Assembly (NCBI GenBank): GCA_963752565.1
Contig: CAVVZC010000003.1
Span: forward strand, 248,001 to 312,000
DNA from: UBA11574 sp963752565
Lineage (GTDB): Bacteria > Desulfobacterota > Desulfobacteria > Desulfobacterales > UBA11574
Length of the DNA stretch: 64,000 nucleotides
Reading direction: 5' to 3'
This document shows, in pieces, positions 27,856 through 36,800 of this stretch (its first letter is position 1; each line of letters opens with the position of its first letter). The notes below the pieces were generated by a model. It was not told the origin of the DNA, did not search any database, and worked only from the letters and a program-made list of their open reading frames with translations. Position numbers and translations under genes: made by a program.

Positions 27856-27885
27856 TTGACACAACCTGACACATTGTAGTATAAG
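27856..27885 (+). promoter_or_regulatory. Promoter/operator of the Cys-rich secreted protein cluster
   Basis: TTGACA (27856-27861) and TATAAG (27880-27885) are 18 bases apart, with CACATTGTAG (27870-27879) in the spacer. It is divergent from, and nearly a mirror of, the HMA gene promoter 120 bases away. Confidence 0.65.
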
Positions 27886-27976
27886 TATGTCGGTTTTCAT
27901 GATATGAAATCTGTCAAATTCATAAAAATTTATGCGAGATTTCATCAAAATTACAATGATTGACGGCGGAAACGAG

Positions 27977-28384
27977 ATGCTCAAACAAAAAATACTGCGT
28001 TTTGTATTGCTTTTCATTTTTGTTACAAGTTTACATGCCGGCGGGGTATACGCCGATACAGTGTGTATGGCCAAATGCTGTCTTCAAACCAACTCGATCG
28101 GAATGCACAATGCCATGGGCGAACAGATGAAATCTCTCTCGGATTGTCATTCCAATATTCCGTCAAATCCCTGTGATTTACAATCCGGAAAAACCATTAA
28201 AATACCGGAGTGTACGTTGACCACATCCTGCAGCAGTTTTCAAAATACCATCGGAACAACTCAAATTTTATCCAATCTTGGTTTCGATAATATTGCCGTT
28301 CAAGGCAATTATTGGGTTGAAACTGTGGCGGAAAAGTTTCACTCTCCCCCCATATATCTTCGGATACAATCCCTTCTCATTTGA
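27977..28384 (+). CDS. Secreted Cys-rich small protein
   Basis: A 135-residue protein with a signal peptide (MLKQKILRFVLLFIFVTSLHAGGVYA) and nine or so Cys in the mature part (CMAKCC, SDCHSN, PCDL, ECTLTTSC). The pattern suggests periplasmic metal binding, but I know no family. The Met at 27977 is preferred over 27932 because it starts the signal peptide and has a GGA site. It is the first gene of a cluster with DUF2318, permease, ATPase and CcmH-like genes, under the operator-bearing promoter at 27856. Confidence 0.6.
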   Translation: MLKQKILRFVLLFIFVTSLHAGGVYADTVCMAKCCLQTNSIGMHNAMGEQMKSLSDCHSNIPSNPCDLQSGKTIKIPECTLTTSCSSFQNTIGTTQILSNLGFDNIAVQGNYWVETVAEKFHSPPIYLRIQSLLI

Positions 28385-28588
28385 TCGGTTTCACGCAGCA
28401 GGTTTTTGGCTGTGTTGCCTCTACTTGGCATAATCCAACACATTAAGTTTAATCTCTCAAAAAAGGATTGATTTTTTGCTGGTTTGATACAGACGTTGAA
28501 CTTTGCGTTGATTAAGTGTTCATCTGCAAACCATTTTAAAGAATAGATCTATAGAAAATATTATAATTATTATAAAGGAGCTTTTTTC

Positions 28589-29149
28589 ATGACAAAAAAA
28601 AGAAAGAAACGAACGCACGATAAAATAGCCGCTAAAAAAGCCGCTGTTCTTAACACTGAGAAAAAAAACCGCATGCCGCTGTTTTTGACCCTCGTCGGAG
28701 TGATTCTTATTGCCGGTGCCGCCGTCCTTTTTATTTACAAAGGCGATAACAAAAAAACGGCCATTGCTTCCGCTCCATTAACATCCAGCACTACGGCAGT
28801 GGAATTCCCGGTCGTCCTTTTTCAAGACGGAAAAGCCCGTCATTTTGAACACGTGGATGGTAACTTTTCCATACGGTATTTTATCCTCAAAAGTTCCGAC
28901 GGCGTCATCAGGGCCGCATTTGACGCCTGCGATGTATGCTGGCCCGCGGGCAAGGGGTATTATCAAGAGGGAGACTATATGGTGTGTCGAAATTGCGGAC
29001 GCAAATTTGCTTCGGTGTTGGTCAACGAAGTCAAAGGAGGCTGCAATCCAGCACCTTTAAATAGAATTATGGAAAATGGTCAAGTGATTATCCAGATAAA
29101 AGATATCCTTGAAGGTAAGCAATATTTTAACTTCTCCGGAAAGGCCTAA
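28589..29149 (+). CDS. DUF2318 membrane-anchored Fe-S-like protein
   Basis: A 186-residue protein with one N-terminal membrane span (about 29-49) and a DUF2318 domain. CDVCWPAGKGYY (Cys114, Cys117) and CRNCGRKF (Cys133, Cys136) are the paired CxxC motifs typical of this family; GGCNP follows. DUF2318 proteins accompany FtsX-type permeases in iron and copper transport loci such as those near FetM/P19. AAAGGAG precedes the ATG. The stop is 2 bases before the permease start, so the genes form one unit. Confidence 0.82.
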   Translation: MTKKRKKRTHDKIAAKKAAVLNTEKKNRMPLFLTLVGVILIAGAAVLFIYKGDNKKTAIASAPLTSSTTAVEFPVVLFQDGKARHFEHVDGNFSIRYFILKSSDGVIRAAFDACDVCWPAGKGYYQEGDYMVCRNCGRKFASVLVNEVKGGCNPAPLNRIMENGQVIIQIKDILEGKQYFNFSGKA

Positions 29150-29151
29150 AA

Positions 29152-30309
29152 ATGACACTCAAAACCATATCCATTAAAAACCTTTTACGTCGCAAAGGCA
29201 AGGCCGGTTTCATACTTGCCGGACTTGTCATCGGCGTATCCACGGTGGTGGGAATTATGGCCTTTGTTGAAGCCATGACCAACGATATCAACCACAAACT
29301 CGAAAAGTATGGGGCGAATATTCTGATCGTCCCCAAAACCGAAAATCTCGCGCTTTCATATGGGGGACTGGCACTTGGCGGTGTTTCCTTTGAAATGAAA
29401 GAGATTCAAGAGATTGAATTGACACGCGTGAAAACCATAAAAAACGCACGGAATGTCGCTGCCTTGGGGCCGATGGTTCTGGGTGTGGTTAATGTTGATT
29501 CCAAGAAAGTTCTCATGGCGGGTGTGGATTTTAAAGCCGCCGAACTTTTAAAACCCTGGTGGCATCTACAAGGCGCCGTGCCCGAAGAAAACGAGGTGAT
29601 ATTGGGTGCCGAAGCCGCGCGGATACTCAACTTATCAACGGGAAATCAAATCACGATAACGGATAAAAAATTGACCGTTTCCGGAGTGCTCCAACCTACC
29701 GGTTCCCAGGATGATCAGTTGATATTTACCCGCCTTGTAACGGCACAATCGATTTTCAATAAAAATGGTCGAATTTCCATGGCTGAAGTGGCTGCGCTTT
29801 GTAAAGATTGCCCCATCGAGGCCATGGTAAAACAGATTTCCGATGTTTTGCCCGGCGCCAAAGTGATGGCCATTCAGCAGGTTGTCAAGGGCCGAATGGC
29901 GACTTTGGCTCAGTTTAAAAAATTTTCCTACGGCATTTCCGGGGTCATCCTGTTAATCGGGAGCCTTGTTGTGCTGGTGACCATGATGGGCAGCGTAAGG
30001 GAGCGTACCGATGAAATCGGCATCTTTCGAGCCATCGGCTTCCGCAAAAGCCACATTATGAAAATTGTCTTCATGGAAGCTTCTATTGTATCAGGATTAG
30101 CGGGTATCATCGGTTATTTTATAGGATTCGGGGCAGCCAAGGTTGCTCTGTTTATTTTTACCGAAAACCATTCAGGATATGTTCCTTTTAGATTCGAACT
30201 GGCCGTCGGTGCGGTGATGATCGCGCTGATCCTGGGTTTGGTATCCAGTGCATACCCGGCGTTTATGGCTGCCCGGCTTGATCCGAATGAAGCGCTGAGA
30301 TCACTGTGA
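29152..30309 (+). CDS. FtsX/MacB-type ABC transporter permease
   Basis: A 385-residue permease with one N-terminal helix (about 19-40), a large periplasmic MacB-like domain and three C-terminal helices. VRERTDEIGIFRAIGFRKSHI is the conserved cytoplasmic coupling helix of the FtsX family. MacB-type systems do mechanical work in the periplasm rather than translocate a solute through the pore. It pairs with the ATPase at 30538. In this cluster a role in periplasmic metal or redox handling is inferred only from neighbours. Confidence 0.88.
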   Translation: MTLKTISIKNLLRRKGKAGFILAGLVIGVSTVVGIMAFVEAMTNDINHKLEKYGANILIVPKTENLALSYGGLALGGVSFEMKEIQEIELTRVKTIKNARNVAALGPMVLGVVNVDSKKVLMAGVDFKAAELLKPWWHLQGAVPEENEVILGAEAARILNLSTGNQITITDKKLTVSGVLQPTGSQDDQLIFTRLVTAQSIFNKNGRISMAEVAALCKDCPIEAMVKQISDVLPGAKVMAIQQVVKGRMATLAQFKKFSYGISGVILLIGSLVVLVTMMGSVRERTDEIGIFRAIGFRKSHIMKIVFMEASIVSGLAGIIGYFIGFGAAKVALFIFTENHSGYVPFRFELAVGAVMIALILGLVSSAYPAFMAARLDPNEALRSL

Positions 30310-30426
30310 AAAGTATAAGCTTAAAACGTTTTGTTAATGAGTGCCCACCCATAAATCTATATTGGGCACAAATTAAGTTTCCAATTCAGAAATTAGCAAT
30401 TTTTAGCAAAGTAAAGGATATCAAAG

Positions 30427-30468
30427 AATTACGCACAGGCGTACAAGTGGTACGCCGCACAAGTAATT
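30427..30468. repeat. Imperfect hairpin between permease and ATPase genes
   Basis: GGCGTAC and GTACGCC form a perfect 7-bp stem, flanked by partly complementary AATTAC/GTAATT arms. A second small hairpin (CCCGC/GCGGG) follows near 30497-30510. Probably an intergenic repeat; no gene is present in 30310-30537. Confidence 0.45.
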
Positions 30469-30537
30469 CCGCAGATTGACGCAGAGGTTGCGGAATCCCG
30501 CTATGGCGGGACTGGATGGAAACTAATGAGGTCATAC

Positions 30538-31308
30538 ATGAGTTATATCGTTGCGAATAATCTGGTAAAAGAATATGGCGAAAATGAAACCGTGATTTCG
30601 GCCATAGACGGCATCAACTTTCAAATCGAGGAAGGTGAATTTGTCGGAATTATGGGTGAGTCAGGTGCTGGAAAGTCAACCCTGCTCGGAATGATGGGGG
30701 CCATGAACGCCCCAACATCCGGAAGCTTTATCGTTGATGATATTGACATCTACAGCTTAAGTCAGGAACAGCGCGCGGATTTTCGTAGAGAGTTTCTGGG
30801 GTTTGTATTCCAGAGCTTTCATCTTGTTCCCTATCTGACGGTCATCGAAAATATTATGCTGCCGCTGGCAATTGTAAAGGCCGGAAAAAAGAAAAAACGG
30901 GCAATGGCTGAAGCGGCGATGAATCAGGTGGGGCTATCTGGGAAGGCGCATCGTCTTCCGAACCAGATTTCAGGCGGAGAAAAAGAACGCGTGGCCATCG
31001 CACGGTCCATCGTCAATGAACCCCCGGTGCTGTTGGCCGATGAACCCACCGGCAATTTAGATACCAAAACCACCCATGAAATCATGAAATTACTCCTTCG
31101 CCTCAACGACGAAGGGATGACCATCGTTCTGGTAACCCACAGTCCGGATTGCGCGAGTTATGCCCGGAGAATTATGCGACTTGCCGACGGTAAGCTGGTG
31201 GATGATAATGTTAAATTAAGGAGTTTAAAAAGATGGCAAAAAAAAGAAAAAGAACCGTTTCCCAACCAAAATCAAGTCCTGCTGGCTGGCAGCCTTCCTA
31301 CTGGATGA
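30538..31308 (+). CDS. ABC transporter ATP-binding protein (LolD/MacB type)
   Basis: A 256-residue ATPase. GESGAGKST (40-48) is Walker A, FVFQSFHLVPYLTV the Q-loop region, QISGGEKERVAIARS the signature and VLLADEPTGNLD Walker B. This subclass energises FtsX-like permeases. The start is MSYIVANN at 30538; an ATG four codons earlier is also in frame. The last 25 residues run past the usual family end and overlap the next gene by 76 bases, in a stretch rich in A-runs. Confidence 0.9.
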   Translation: MSYIVANNLVKEYGENETVISAIDGINFQIEEGEFVGIMGESGAGKSTLLGMMGAMNAPTSGSFIVDDIDIYSLSQEQRADFRREFLGFVFQSFHLVPYLTVIENIMLPLAIVKAGKKKKRAMAEAAMNQVGLSGKAHRLPNQISGGEKERVAIARSIVNEPPVLLADEPTGNLDTKTTHEIMKLLLRLNDEGMTIVLVTHSPDCASYARRIMRLADGKLVDDNVKLRSLKRWQKKEKEPFPNQNQVLLAGSLPTG

Positions 31309-31637
31309 TTCTGGCTGTCCTATTCTTTTTCTTTTCAGTGGGACTTACAGCAAAAATGGTTTTTTCACCGCTTTCGGTATCGGGCATCGGTCCGACAAAC
31401 TATCAAAGCAATTCAAGTGGCAATGCTGCTCTGGAAAGTCAGGTTCAACTTGTGGCCGCAAAATTCAGGTGTGCCTGCGGCGGGTGCGGGGAACTCTTCT
31501 TGATCGATTGCACCTGTGATATGCCGCGAGGCGCGGTTGAGGAAAAGCGCTTTATCCGTAAAAAACTTCAGCAGGGCCTGGATGTTGATCAGGTGGTTAA
31601 AATGGTGGAAAAGGAATACGGGCACAGGATCACTTAA
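31233..31637 (+). CDS. CcmH-like membrane-anchored Cys protein
   Basis: A 134-residue protein with one N-terminal helix (about 22-44). FRCACGGCGELFLIDCTCDMPRGA carries five Cys (80, 82, 85, 93, 95), followed by IRKKLQQGLDVDQVVKMVEKEYG. The tail is like CcmH of cytochrome c maturation, where a Cys pair reduces apocytochrome. The extra Cys are unusual. AAGGAG lies upstream of the ATG, inside the ATPase gene. It probably handles thiols or metal at the membrane with the DUF2318/permease set. Confidence 0.7.
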   Translation: MAKKRKRTVSQPKSSPAGWQPSYWMILAVLFFFFSVGLTAKMVFSPLSVSGIGPTNYQSNSSGNAALESQVQLVAAKFRCACGGCGELFLIDCTCDMPRGAVEEKRFIRKKLQQGLDVDQVVKMVEKEYGHRIT

Positions 31638-31657
31638 CAAAGGATACGAAATTTGAG

Positions 31658-32014
31658 TTAAGACCACACCTCTATGCGATGACCCTCGGGATCGAAGATG
31701 TAAAACGCTTGCGCACCCCATACGGGTTTGATTGGACCGGTTTCTATGCCGATCTCACGGTATTGGCGATGAGCTGTATCAACATTTTCAACTTGAAATG
31801 AGAGGGTAATTCCAGCACCGTTTGAGCTTTGAATGGATGTTCGATCAGCATGAGCGATACTTAAATAGGTGTTGTCAATCAATTGAAATTCCACCAACCA
31901 TTCCGTTTCATGATTGACACTGAGTTTCAATACATCACGGTAAAATTTCACTGTGTTTTCCCAGTTTCGACAGTACAGAATGGTGTTGATGCGTTTGATA
32001 CCCCCTGTAGACAT
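31658..32014 (-). CDS. VOC (glyoxalase/bleomycin-resistance) family protein
   Basis: A 118-residue two-module vicinal-oxygen-chelate protein. RINTILYCRNWENTVKFYRDVLKL opens the first beta-alpha-beta module and IFDPEGHRIEVWS closes the second with the usual terminal Glu ligand. The substrate is unknown. It is convergent with the CcmH-like gene. Confidence 0.8.
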   Translation of the reverse strand: MSTGGIKRINTILYCRNWENTVKFYRDVLKLSVNHETEWLVEFQLIDNTYLSIAHADRTSIQSSNGAGITLSFQVENVDTAHRQYREIGIETGPIKPVWGAQAFYIFDPEGHRIEVWS

Positions 32015-32137
32015 CTGCCCTCCTTTAGGACGCTCGCATGGATTCAGTTTCGGCGTTGTAAAAATCCGAAAGTGTTGTTAAATTGGATTTATTCATAATT
32101 ATGATTCCTCTATGAATTAAGTTTGAAAATATTTTTC

Positions 32138-32163
32138 TTGACAATAAATACCACCATGTGGCA
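32138..32163 (+). promoter_or_regulatory. Promoter-like site with operator motif
   Basis: TTGACA (32138-32143) followed by CCACCATGTGG (32151-32161), a CCAC-CAT-GTGG palindrome of the YAC-NNN-GTR class. No good -10 is visible. It precedes a truncated nitronate monooxygenase remnant. Confidence 0.5.
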
Positions 32164-32170
32164 CGAGATG

Positions 32171-32347
32171 TCAACGCGAATTTACCGTTTAAAATTAAAT
32201 GGAAATATCGAGAGAGGATCTCTCATGGCCGGTCAGTCGGTGGGCCTGGTAGATAAAATCAAACCGATTCAAGGGATCATCGACGAAATGGTGAACGATG
32301 CCGAATATGAACTGCAACGGCTAAATAAAATATTTATGGACACATGA
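32171..32347 (+). pseudogene. C-terminal remnant of a nitronate monooxygenase
   Basis: The translated segment RIYRLKLNGNIERGSLMAGQ, then SVGLVDKIKPIQGIIDEMV, matches the last 50 or so residues of 2-nitropropane dioxygenase/nitronate monooxygenase. The rest of the roughly 330-residue enzyme, with its FMN site, is missing upstream. The remnant sits directly behind a promoter-like site, so it looks like the product of deletion or recombination. The frame extends upstream to 32123 but that part is not homologous. Confidence 0.65.
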
Positions 32348-32370
32348 CCGTTGGCCCAACCATTTAATTA

Positions 32371-32381
32371 CCACCATGTAG
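32371..32381. promoter_or_regulatory. Operator-like motif copy
   Basis: CCACCATGTAG, within TTACCACCATGTAGCAC, matches the other YAC-NNN-GTR sites. Here TTGACA (32392-32397) lies on its downstream side rather than before it. The site may be a relic or an upstream operator for the short unit ending at the 32502 terminator. Confidence 0.45.
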
Positions 32382-32469
32382 CACTTTTTTCTTGACAATT
32401 CCTACTCCGGAATGATAGACATGAAACGTAAGCCAAAATCCTCCCTTCCTCCTCCTCTTTCTGGCTTGG

Positions 32470-32502
32470 GGCGGTTCGTCTTTGAGATGAACCGCCTTTT
32501 TT
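32470..32502 (+). terminator. Rho-independent terminator
   Basis: GGCGGTTC, an 11-base loop and GAACCGCC, followed by TTTTTT. It ends no annotated full gene; a TTGACA 75 bases upstream raises the chance of a short RNA of roughly 75-90 bases between. Confidence 0.85.
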
Positions 32503-32549
32503 ATTCTCAAGTGATTCTTGATTGATAAGGATGTCGCTTTAAAAAACAC

Positions 32550-32576
32550 TTGACATGAAATACCACATAGTAATAC
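32550..32576 (+). promoter_or_regulatory. Promoter/operator of the HTH gene
   Basis: TTGACA (32550-32555), CCACATAGTAA (32563-32573, CAC-ATA-GTA core) and an overlapping TAATAC -10-like hexamer. It lies about 76 bases upstream of the HTH gene at 32652, consistent with autoregulation. Confidence 0.55.
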
Positions 32577-32651
32577 TGTTGATCAAAAAATATGCTCATT
32601 TTCTTTAACTCTTGGTTTTACAACTGAATACTCAGCTGCCAAGGACTCAGC

Positions 32652-33026
32652 ATGACCAGTAAAGAATTTAAGAAGTTTAGAAAAAAATTGGAAAAAACAC
32701 AACGGCAGACAGCACAGCTCCTTGGTGTCTCCATCAAGGCCGTTCACAGCTACGAACAGGGATGGCGATCCATACCGGCCCATGTTGAACGTCAGATTTT
32801 TTTTCTGGTTTCAAGGTTAAAGAAAAATGTCCATGACAAAATGCCCTGCTGGGATAGAAAAGCGTGTCCTAACGAGAAGAAAAAACTGTGTCCGGCGTGG
32901 GAATTTCAGGCCGGTGATCTTTGCTGGTTTATCAGTGGTACAATTTGCGATGGCAATGTTCATAGAAACTGGAAAGAAAAAATGAAGCTTTGCCGGTCAT
33001 GTGAAGTTTTGAAATCCATTTTTTAG
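32652..33026 (+). CDS. XRE-type HTH regulator with Cys-rich tail
   Basis: A 124-residue protein. Residues 1-60 form a helix-turn-helix (EKTQRQTAQLLGVSIKAVHSYEQGWR), and the tail has at least eight Cys in a two-CW-like pattern (MPCWDRKACP, KLCPAWEF, LCWF, TICDG, CRSCEV). Similar tails are frequent in Desulfobacterota and suggest a metal or redox sensor. Its own promoter carries the YAC-NNN-GTR motif, so it is the best candidate in the window for the regulator of that motif. That link is inference. Confidence 0.75.
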   Translation: MTSKEFKKFRKKLEKTQRQTAQLLGVSIKAVHSYEQGWRSIPAHVERQIFFLVSRLKKNVHDKMPCWDRKACPNEKKKLCPAWEFQAGDLCWFISGTICDGNVHRNWKEKMKLCRSCEVLKSIF

Positions 33027-33057
33027 CGTCAAAACTTCAAAAAGCTTTAATCTACGA

Positions 33058-36009
33058 TTAATGTGGAAATCGTTCAAAATCAAACAGTTCGATTTCTTTA
33101 TCAATCGTCTTATCCGCCCGTTTGACCTGGATCTTGACTGTACTTCCGATGTTGCCGTAAAACAGGCCAAGTTTTAGGTCTGCCAGTGATTGTATGGGTC
33201 GTTCTGAAAACATCTCGATAACGTCACCTTTTTGAAGCCCTGCTTTCTGTGCAGGACCGCTTTGACTCACCCCCATAATCACCAGACGCTTATCTTTTTT
33301 TTCGACCATTACACCCAGTTTGGGCGACTTTTTCCCGCTGAGTTTTGTGGTTAACAGTACATAATCCGCCAAACCGTCTTCTATCTCTTCATCCTGAACA
33401 ACAACACTGAACGGTTCATGGTTGCGCCGATAGAGTCGGTCCGGAATTCCATATTTATACCTGACATGACCATTGCCCGCCAAAATGACCATTTTATATT
33501 CGGGATGTTTTACCAAAAACCGATGCGCAGACTCGGCCATGCCTTCATCCCACAGCATTTGAGCCTGTAAAAAATAGTTGAAGTCCTGGAGATCTTCTTG
33601 TTTATTGTGCACAACAAACACCTGGTTCAAATCCTTCCGGTACGTTTCATTTGAAAAATTCATGTCAGAAGGCAACTGTTTTTTTTGCTTGTCAGGCAGA
33701 TCGTACATCCCTTCCCGTGCAACTTTGCGGGTGAGATCTCCCTGAATATTTAATGCAACAAGCGGGATGCGCTGTTGTTTGAGATAATCGATAATCGGTT
33801 TATACAAATTGTAATCGTATCTCCACCTGCTGAAATATTCGGTCTTTTTTAAAAAAGTAAACTCATCAATCCGTCCGGCCAGGTAGTCATCCACTACCTG
33901 TTGATAAGGTTTTTGGAACATTTCCATACCCACAGCCAGTTTATATCCGGCGTCGTGGATTTTTTTGATCACTTTCAACTGGTTCATATGGTGGGCAAAT
34001 TGGTCGTGGGTCTCTCCAACGTAAATAACACGGGAAGCCATGAGTTGCGGGATAATATCGTCTATTGTTGCAAGCGCATCAGGCTTAAGCGCCCAAACTG
34101 CCGGACGGGATAACATCTGAATGCCGTTTTCTGATTCGGCAATCGCTTTGAAGGTGTTTCGGCCGTCTTTAAAGGCAAGCTCGGTATATTTTCCATAATG
34201 CGATATTTTTTGCTGAACCGCCTGTGCCTGCTGTTTGTCGGGGACATGTAACACTGCAACACGTTCCCATTCATTATACGGATTTTTATACACTTTTATA
34301 TGCAATCCGTCTTTCGAAACCGTCTGTTTGCCAAAAAGCATTTTCACAACAGGATTGTCATGGCCGGCAATGAGCAACGAATTTTCTTGAATCTGATCAA
34401 ATGTAATACTATCCGGTGTTGCATAAGCAATCGTTTTAACTCCCAGAGCATCAATCAGCGGTTGGTATGTTGAACGTTTCATGGATGAGATCACGGCAAT
34501 CAGCTTTCCCTTGCCCATGATGCCGGCCAAAACCGGAGGCGTTTCTTCAGGAGCTAAGTGCCGCATCAGCGCGTAATTTTCGTCCATAACGACTTTATTG
34601 GGCGGATCATCAAGAGACAGCGACATGCTTTCTTTTGAATGTTTAACCTCAAGCCATTGTGTGCGTTTGTGTTTGCCGGCATAAAACGTAATAGGGATGC
34701 TCAAAGGATAGGGCTCACCCTGCTGCAAAAGGTCAAAATCCAGCTTTAGTTTACCCTGCGCCACATACAACTTGGTATTTTTCACATCAAGACGAGGAAT
34801 ATTTTTTCGGGTCAGCCAATCCCCGAAATAGGTATACAGTTTTTCCCCGGTAGCTCTTTCAAAAGCGTGCTGGATGTCTAGCCAGGAAGCCAGGCGGAAA
34901 CGATTCTGTCGAATAAAATCTTTAAGCGCGGCATAAAAGGTCTCATCACCATAAAGCCTATGCAGCCCATGAAACAGCATGGCTCCTTTCCCATAGCCGA
35001 TAACACTTTGGGCCTTGTTGATTCGGCTTGTAAAATCGCTCAATGGCATGGCATTGTCCGAATGGACATAAGCATTGTGATCCACCAGAATCTGTTTTCG
35101 ATAGGCAGTATCTTTCCCTTCCAGAGCGGCATAATAATGATCGGAGAGATAGGTTGTTAGCCCTTCCGCCCAGTTGCCGGACATAAAATCGATGTAGACG
35201 GAATTGCCGAACCATTGATGTAAAATTTCATGTCCCAGAGAGGTTTTGACAATAAACGGCAAACGTACCACCTGATTGCCCAGCAGAGTAAACGTGGGCA
35301 TTGAATTCCCTGAGGGCAATATATTTTCTACAATGGCAAAACGACGGTATGGGTAGGGGGTGAGCATCTTCTCGTACATGGCCAGATATTTTTTTGCATA
35401 GGTAAGATAAGCATCTGCAAGATGGGCATCCTCTTTAAAGAAATACGCTTCAATGTCAACGTTTTTATATCGATCTTTTTGTTGAACATAGCGGTTTGAA
35501 GCGGCCAGGTGCAGACTGTCCAGGGGATGATTGAACTCAAACAAAAAGGTTTTTCCTCTGCCCTGTTTTTGAATGGTTGTATATTCAGATTCAGATATGG
35601 CAATAAAATTTTCCGGCAAGGTCACGGAAAGCGTATACTCAACCAGATCATCGGGCTGTGGATACCAGCCGGATGTTAAAAATACGTGATCTTTATCAAT
35701 AAAGTTTATGCGGCTTTCGTTTATCACGGCTTCATAGCGAATCTTAATTTCATTACCACTTTGCAATGAAAGGTGAAGAATATCACCGGTTGCATTGGCG
35801 CTGTCGCCGCCATCCAGTTTCAATACCTTCAAATTCTGAACGGAAAGATCAAGCTTGATATCGGCATCCGCTTTCAAACGAGCAATGCCGGTGATTTTTT
35901 TTTCGGCAGTGTTTACTTGCACATCAAGCGTGTATTTCATATTTGCACTCCAACCCGTTACAGGCAGGCAAAAAATTAATAAAAAAACAATTTTTCTCAT
36001 CATGAACAT
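33058..36009 (-). CDS. Fusion: M1-type peptidase, ChaN/Tiki-like domain and PDZ domain
   Basis: A 983-residue exported protein (signal peptide about 1-22). Residues 25-480 are an M1 aminopeptidase-like domain with HEILH (260-264) and the third ligand Glu282 in NWAEGL, the correct 18-residue spacing. A central region of about 200 residues is unassigned. Around 670-880 is a ChaN/haem-binding-uptake domain (IYVGETHDQFAHH, VGMEMFQKPYQ, LAGNGHVRYKYG). The last 100 residues are a PDZ domain (SGPAQKAGLQKGDVI). It probably acts in the periplasm on peptides or haem-related ligands. I do not know this three-part fusion in characterised proteins. Confidence 0.8.
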   Translation of the reverse strand: MFMMRKIVFLLIFCLPVTGWSANMKYTLDVQVNTAEKKITGIARLKADADIKLDLSVQNLKVLKLDGGDSANATGDILHLSLQSGNEIKIRYEAVINESRINFIDKDHVFLTSGWYPQPDDLVEYTLSVTLPENFIAISESEYTTIQKQGRGKTFLFEFNHPLDSLHLAASNRYVQQKDRYKNVDIEAYFFKEDAHLADAYLTYAKKYLAMYEKMLTPYPYRRFAIVENILPSGNSMPTFTLLGNQVVRLPFIVKTSLGHEILHQWFGNSVYIDFMSGNWAEGLTTYLSDHYYAALEGKDTAYRKQILVDHNAYVHSDNAMPLSDFTSRINKAQSVIGYGKGAMLFHGLHRLYGDETFYAALKDFIRQNRFRLASWLDIQHAFERATGEKLYTYFGDWLTRKNIPRLDVKNTKLYVAQGKLKLDFDLLQQGEPYPLSIPITFYAGKHKRTQWLEVKHSKESMSLSLDDPPNKVVMDENYALMRHLAPEETPPVLAGIMGKGKLIAVISSMKRSTYQPLIDALGVKTIAYATPDSITFDQIQENSLLIAGHDNPVVKMLFGKQTVSKDGLHIKVYKNPYNEWERVAVLHVPDKQQAQAVQQKISHYGKYTELAFKDGRNTFKAIAESENGIQMLSRPAVWALKPDALATIDDIIPQLMASRVIYVGETHDQFAHHMNQLKVIKKIHDAGYKLAVGMEMFQKPYQQVVDDYLAGRIDEFTFLKKTEYFSRWRYDYNLYKPIIDYLKQQRIPLVALNIQGDLTRKVAREGMYDLPDKQKKQLPSDMNFSNETYRKDLNQVFVVHNKQEDLQDFNYFLQAQMLWDEGMAESAHRFLVKHPEYKMVILAGNGHVRYKYGIPDRLYRRNHEPFSVVVQDEEIEDGLADYVLLTTKLSGKKSPKLGVMVEKKDKRLVIMGVSQSGPAQKAGLQKGDVIEMFSERPIQSLADLKLGLFYGNIGSTVKIQVKRADKTIDKEIELFDFERFPH

Positions 36010-36111
36010 GCTGAATTCCCTTATTTTCGTTGGGCAATTAAGTTGATTAGCAGCGACGCGCTTCTTTGTAAATTTTGTGCTGTTTATAGCATAATATTTA
36101 GCCGGTCATCC

Positions 36112-36732
36112 TTACTGCTTTTTGCTTTCTTTCATTCTCTCGACCAAATCTTTGACGGGTTGTCCGGTTGGCGATGTTGCAGCAGGATTCCTTTTGACAA
36201 GTTCTTCCCATGCACCAATGGCGCCATCAAGATCATTTAAGTCATGCATGAGCACAATCCCTTTATTAAATAGTGCCGTCTCATGTTTTGGATCGATTTT
36301 CGCTGCCTTATCGAATGACTCAATGGCTTTTTTGGGTTTACCGGATCGGCGGTACATAACGCCCAGGTCGGTCATTACATTGGCATTGTCCGGATTCAAC
36401 GCCAGTGATCTGGTATATGCCGTGATCGCTTTTTGATGGTTGCCGGTATCAAAATACAGATTTCCCAAACTTGTCCATGCGGCAACATCATCAGGGTTCT
36501 CTTTTGTCATTTTTTCAAGTTGAAAAATTTGGGCAGCGCTTTCAACTGAAATACCCTGGTCTTTTTCAGCCGGCTGGGAAACCATCTGTTTTTGCATCGG
36601 TTTGCCCGTACCTGATTTGTAGACACCGAAAACAACACCTCCCAAAAATCCGACGCCCAGGGCAATGGAAGCGACAAGCCACATGGTCTCCTTTTTAACG
36701 GTTTTGTTATCTGCTTTTATGTTTTTCACCAT
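36112..36732 (-). CDS. TPR-repeat protein with membrane anchor
   Basis: About 206 residues. An N-terminal helix (about 17-40, MWLVASIALGVGFLGGVVFG) is followed by three TPR units beginning AAWTSLGNLYFDTGN, ANVMTDLGVMYRRSGK and ETALFNKGIVLMHDL. It is likely a scaffold on the outer face of the membrane. Start at 36732, with CAGGAGG upstream, rather than the longer in-frame reading. The promoter carries the shared operator motif. Confidence 0.82.
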   Translation of the reverse strand: MVKNIKADNKTVKKETMWLVASIALGVGFLGGVVFGVYKSGTGKPMQKQMVSQPAEKDQGISVESAAQIFQLEKMTKENPDDVAAWTSLGNLYFDTGNHQKAITAYTRSLALNPDNANVMTDLGVMYRRSGKPKKAIESFDKAAKIDPKHETALFNKGIVLMHDLNDLDGAIGAWEELVKRNPAATSPTGQPVKDLVERMKESKKQ

Positions 36733-36800
36733 ACAACCTCCTGGCCCTAAAAAGCTGGCATCTCGAATGAATTTATTACGGAAGCACAAAAACCGTTTAT

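Noticed and set aside
32123..32170. Start of a complete small gene at 32123
   Set aside because: Only the downstream part resembles nitronate monooxygenase; the first 16 codons overlap a promoter-like site.
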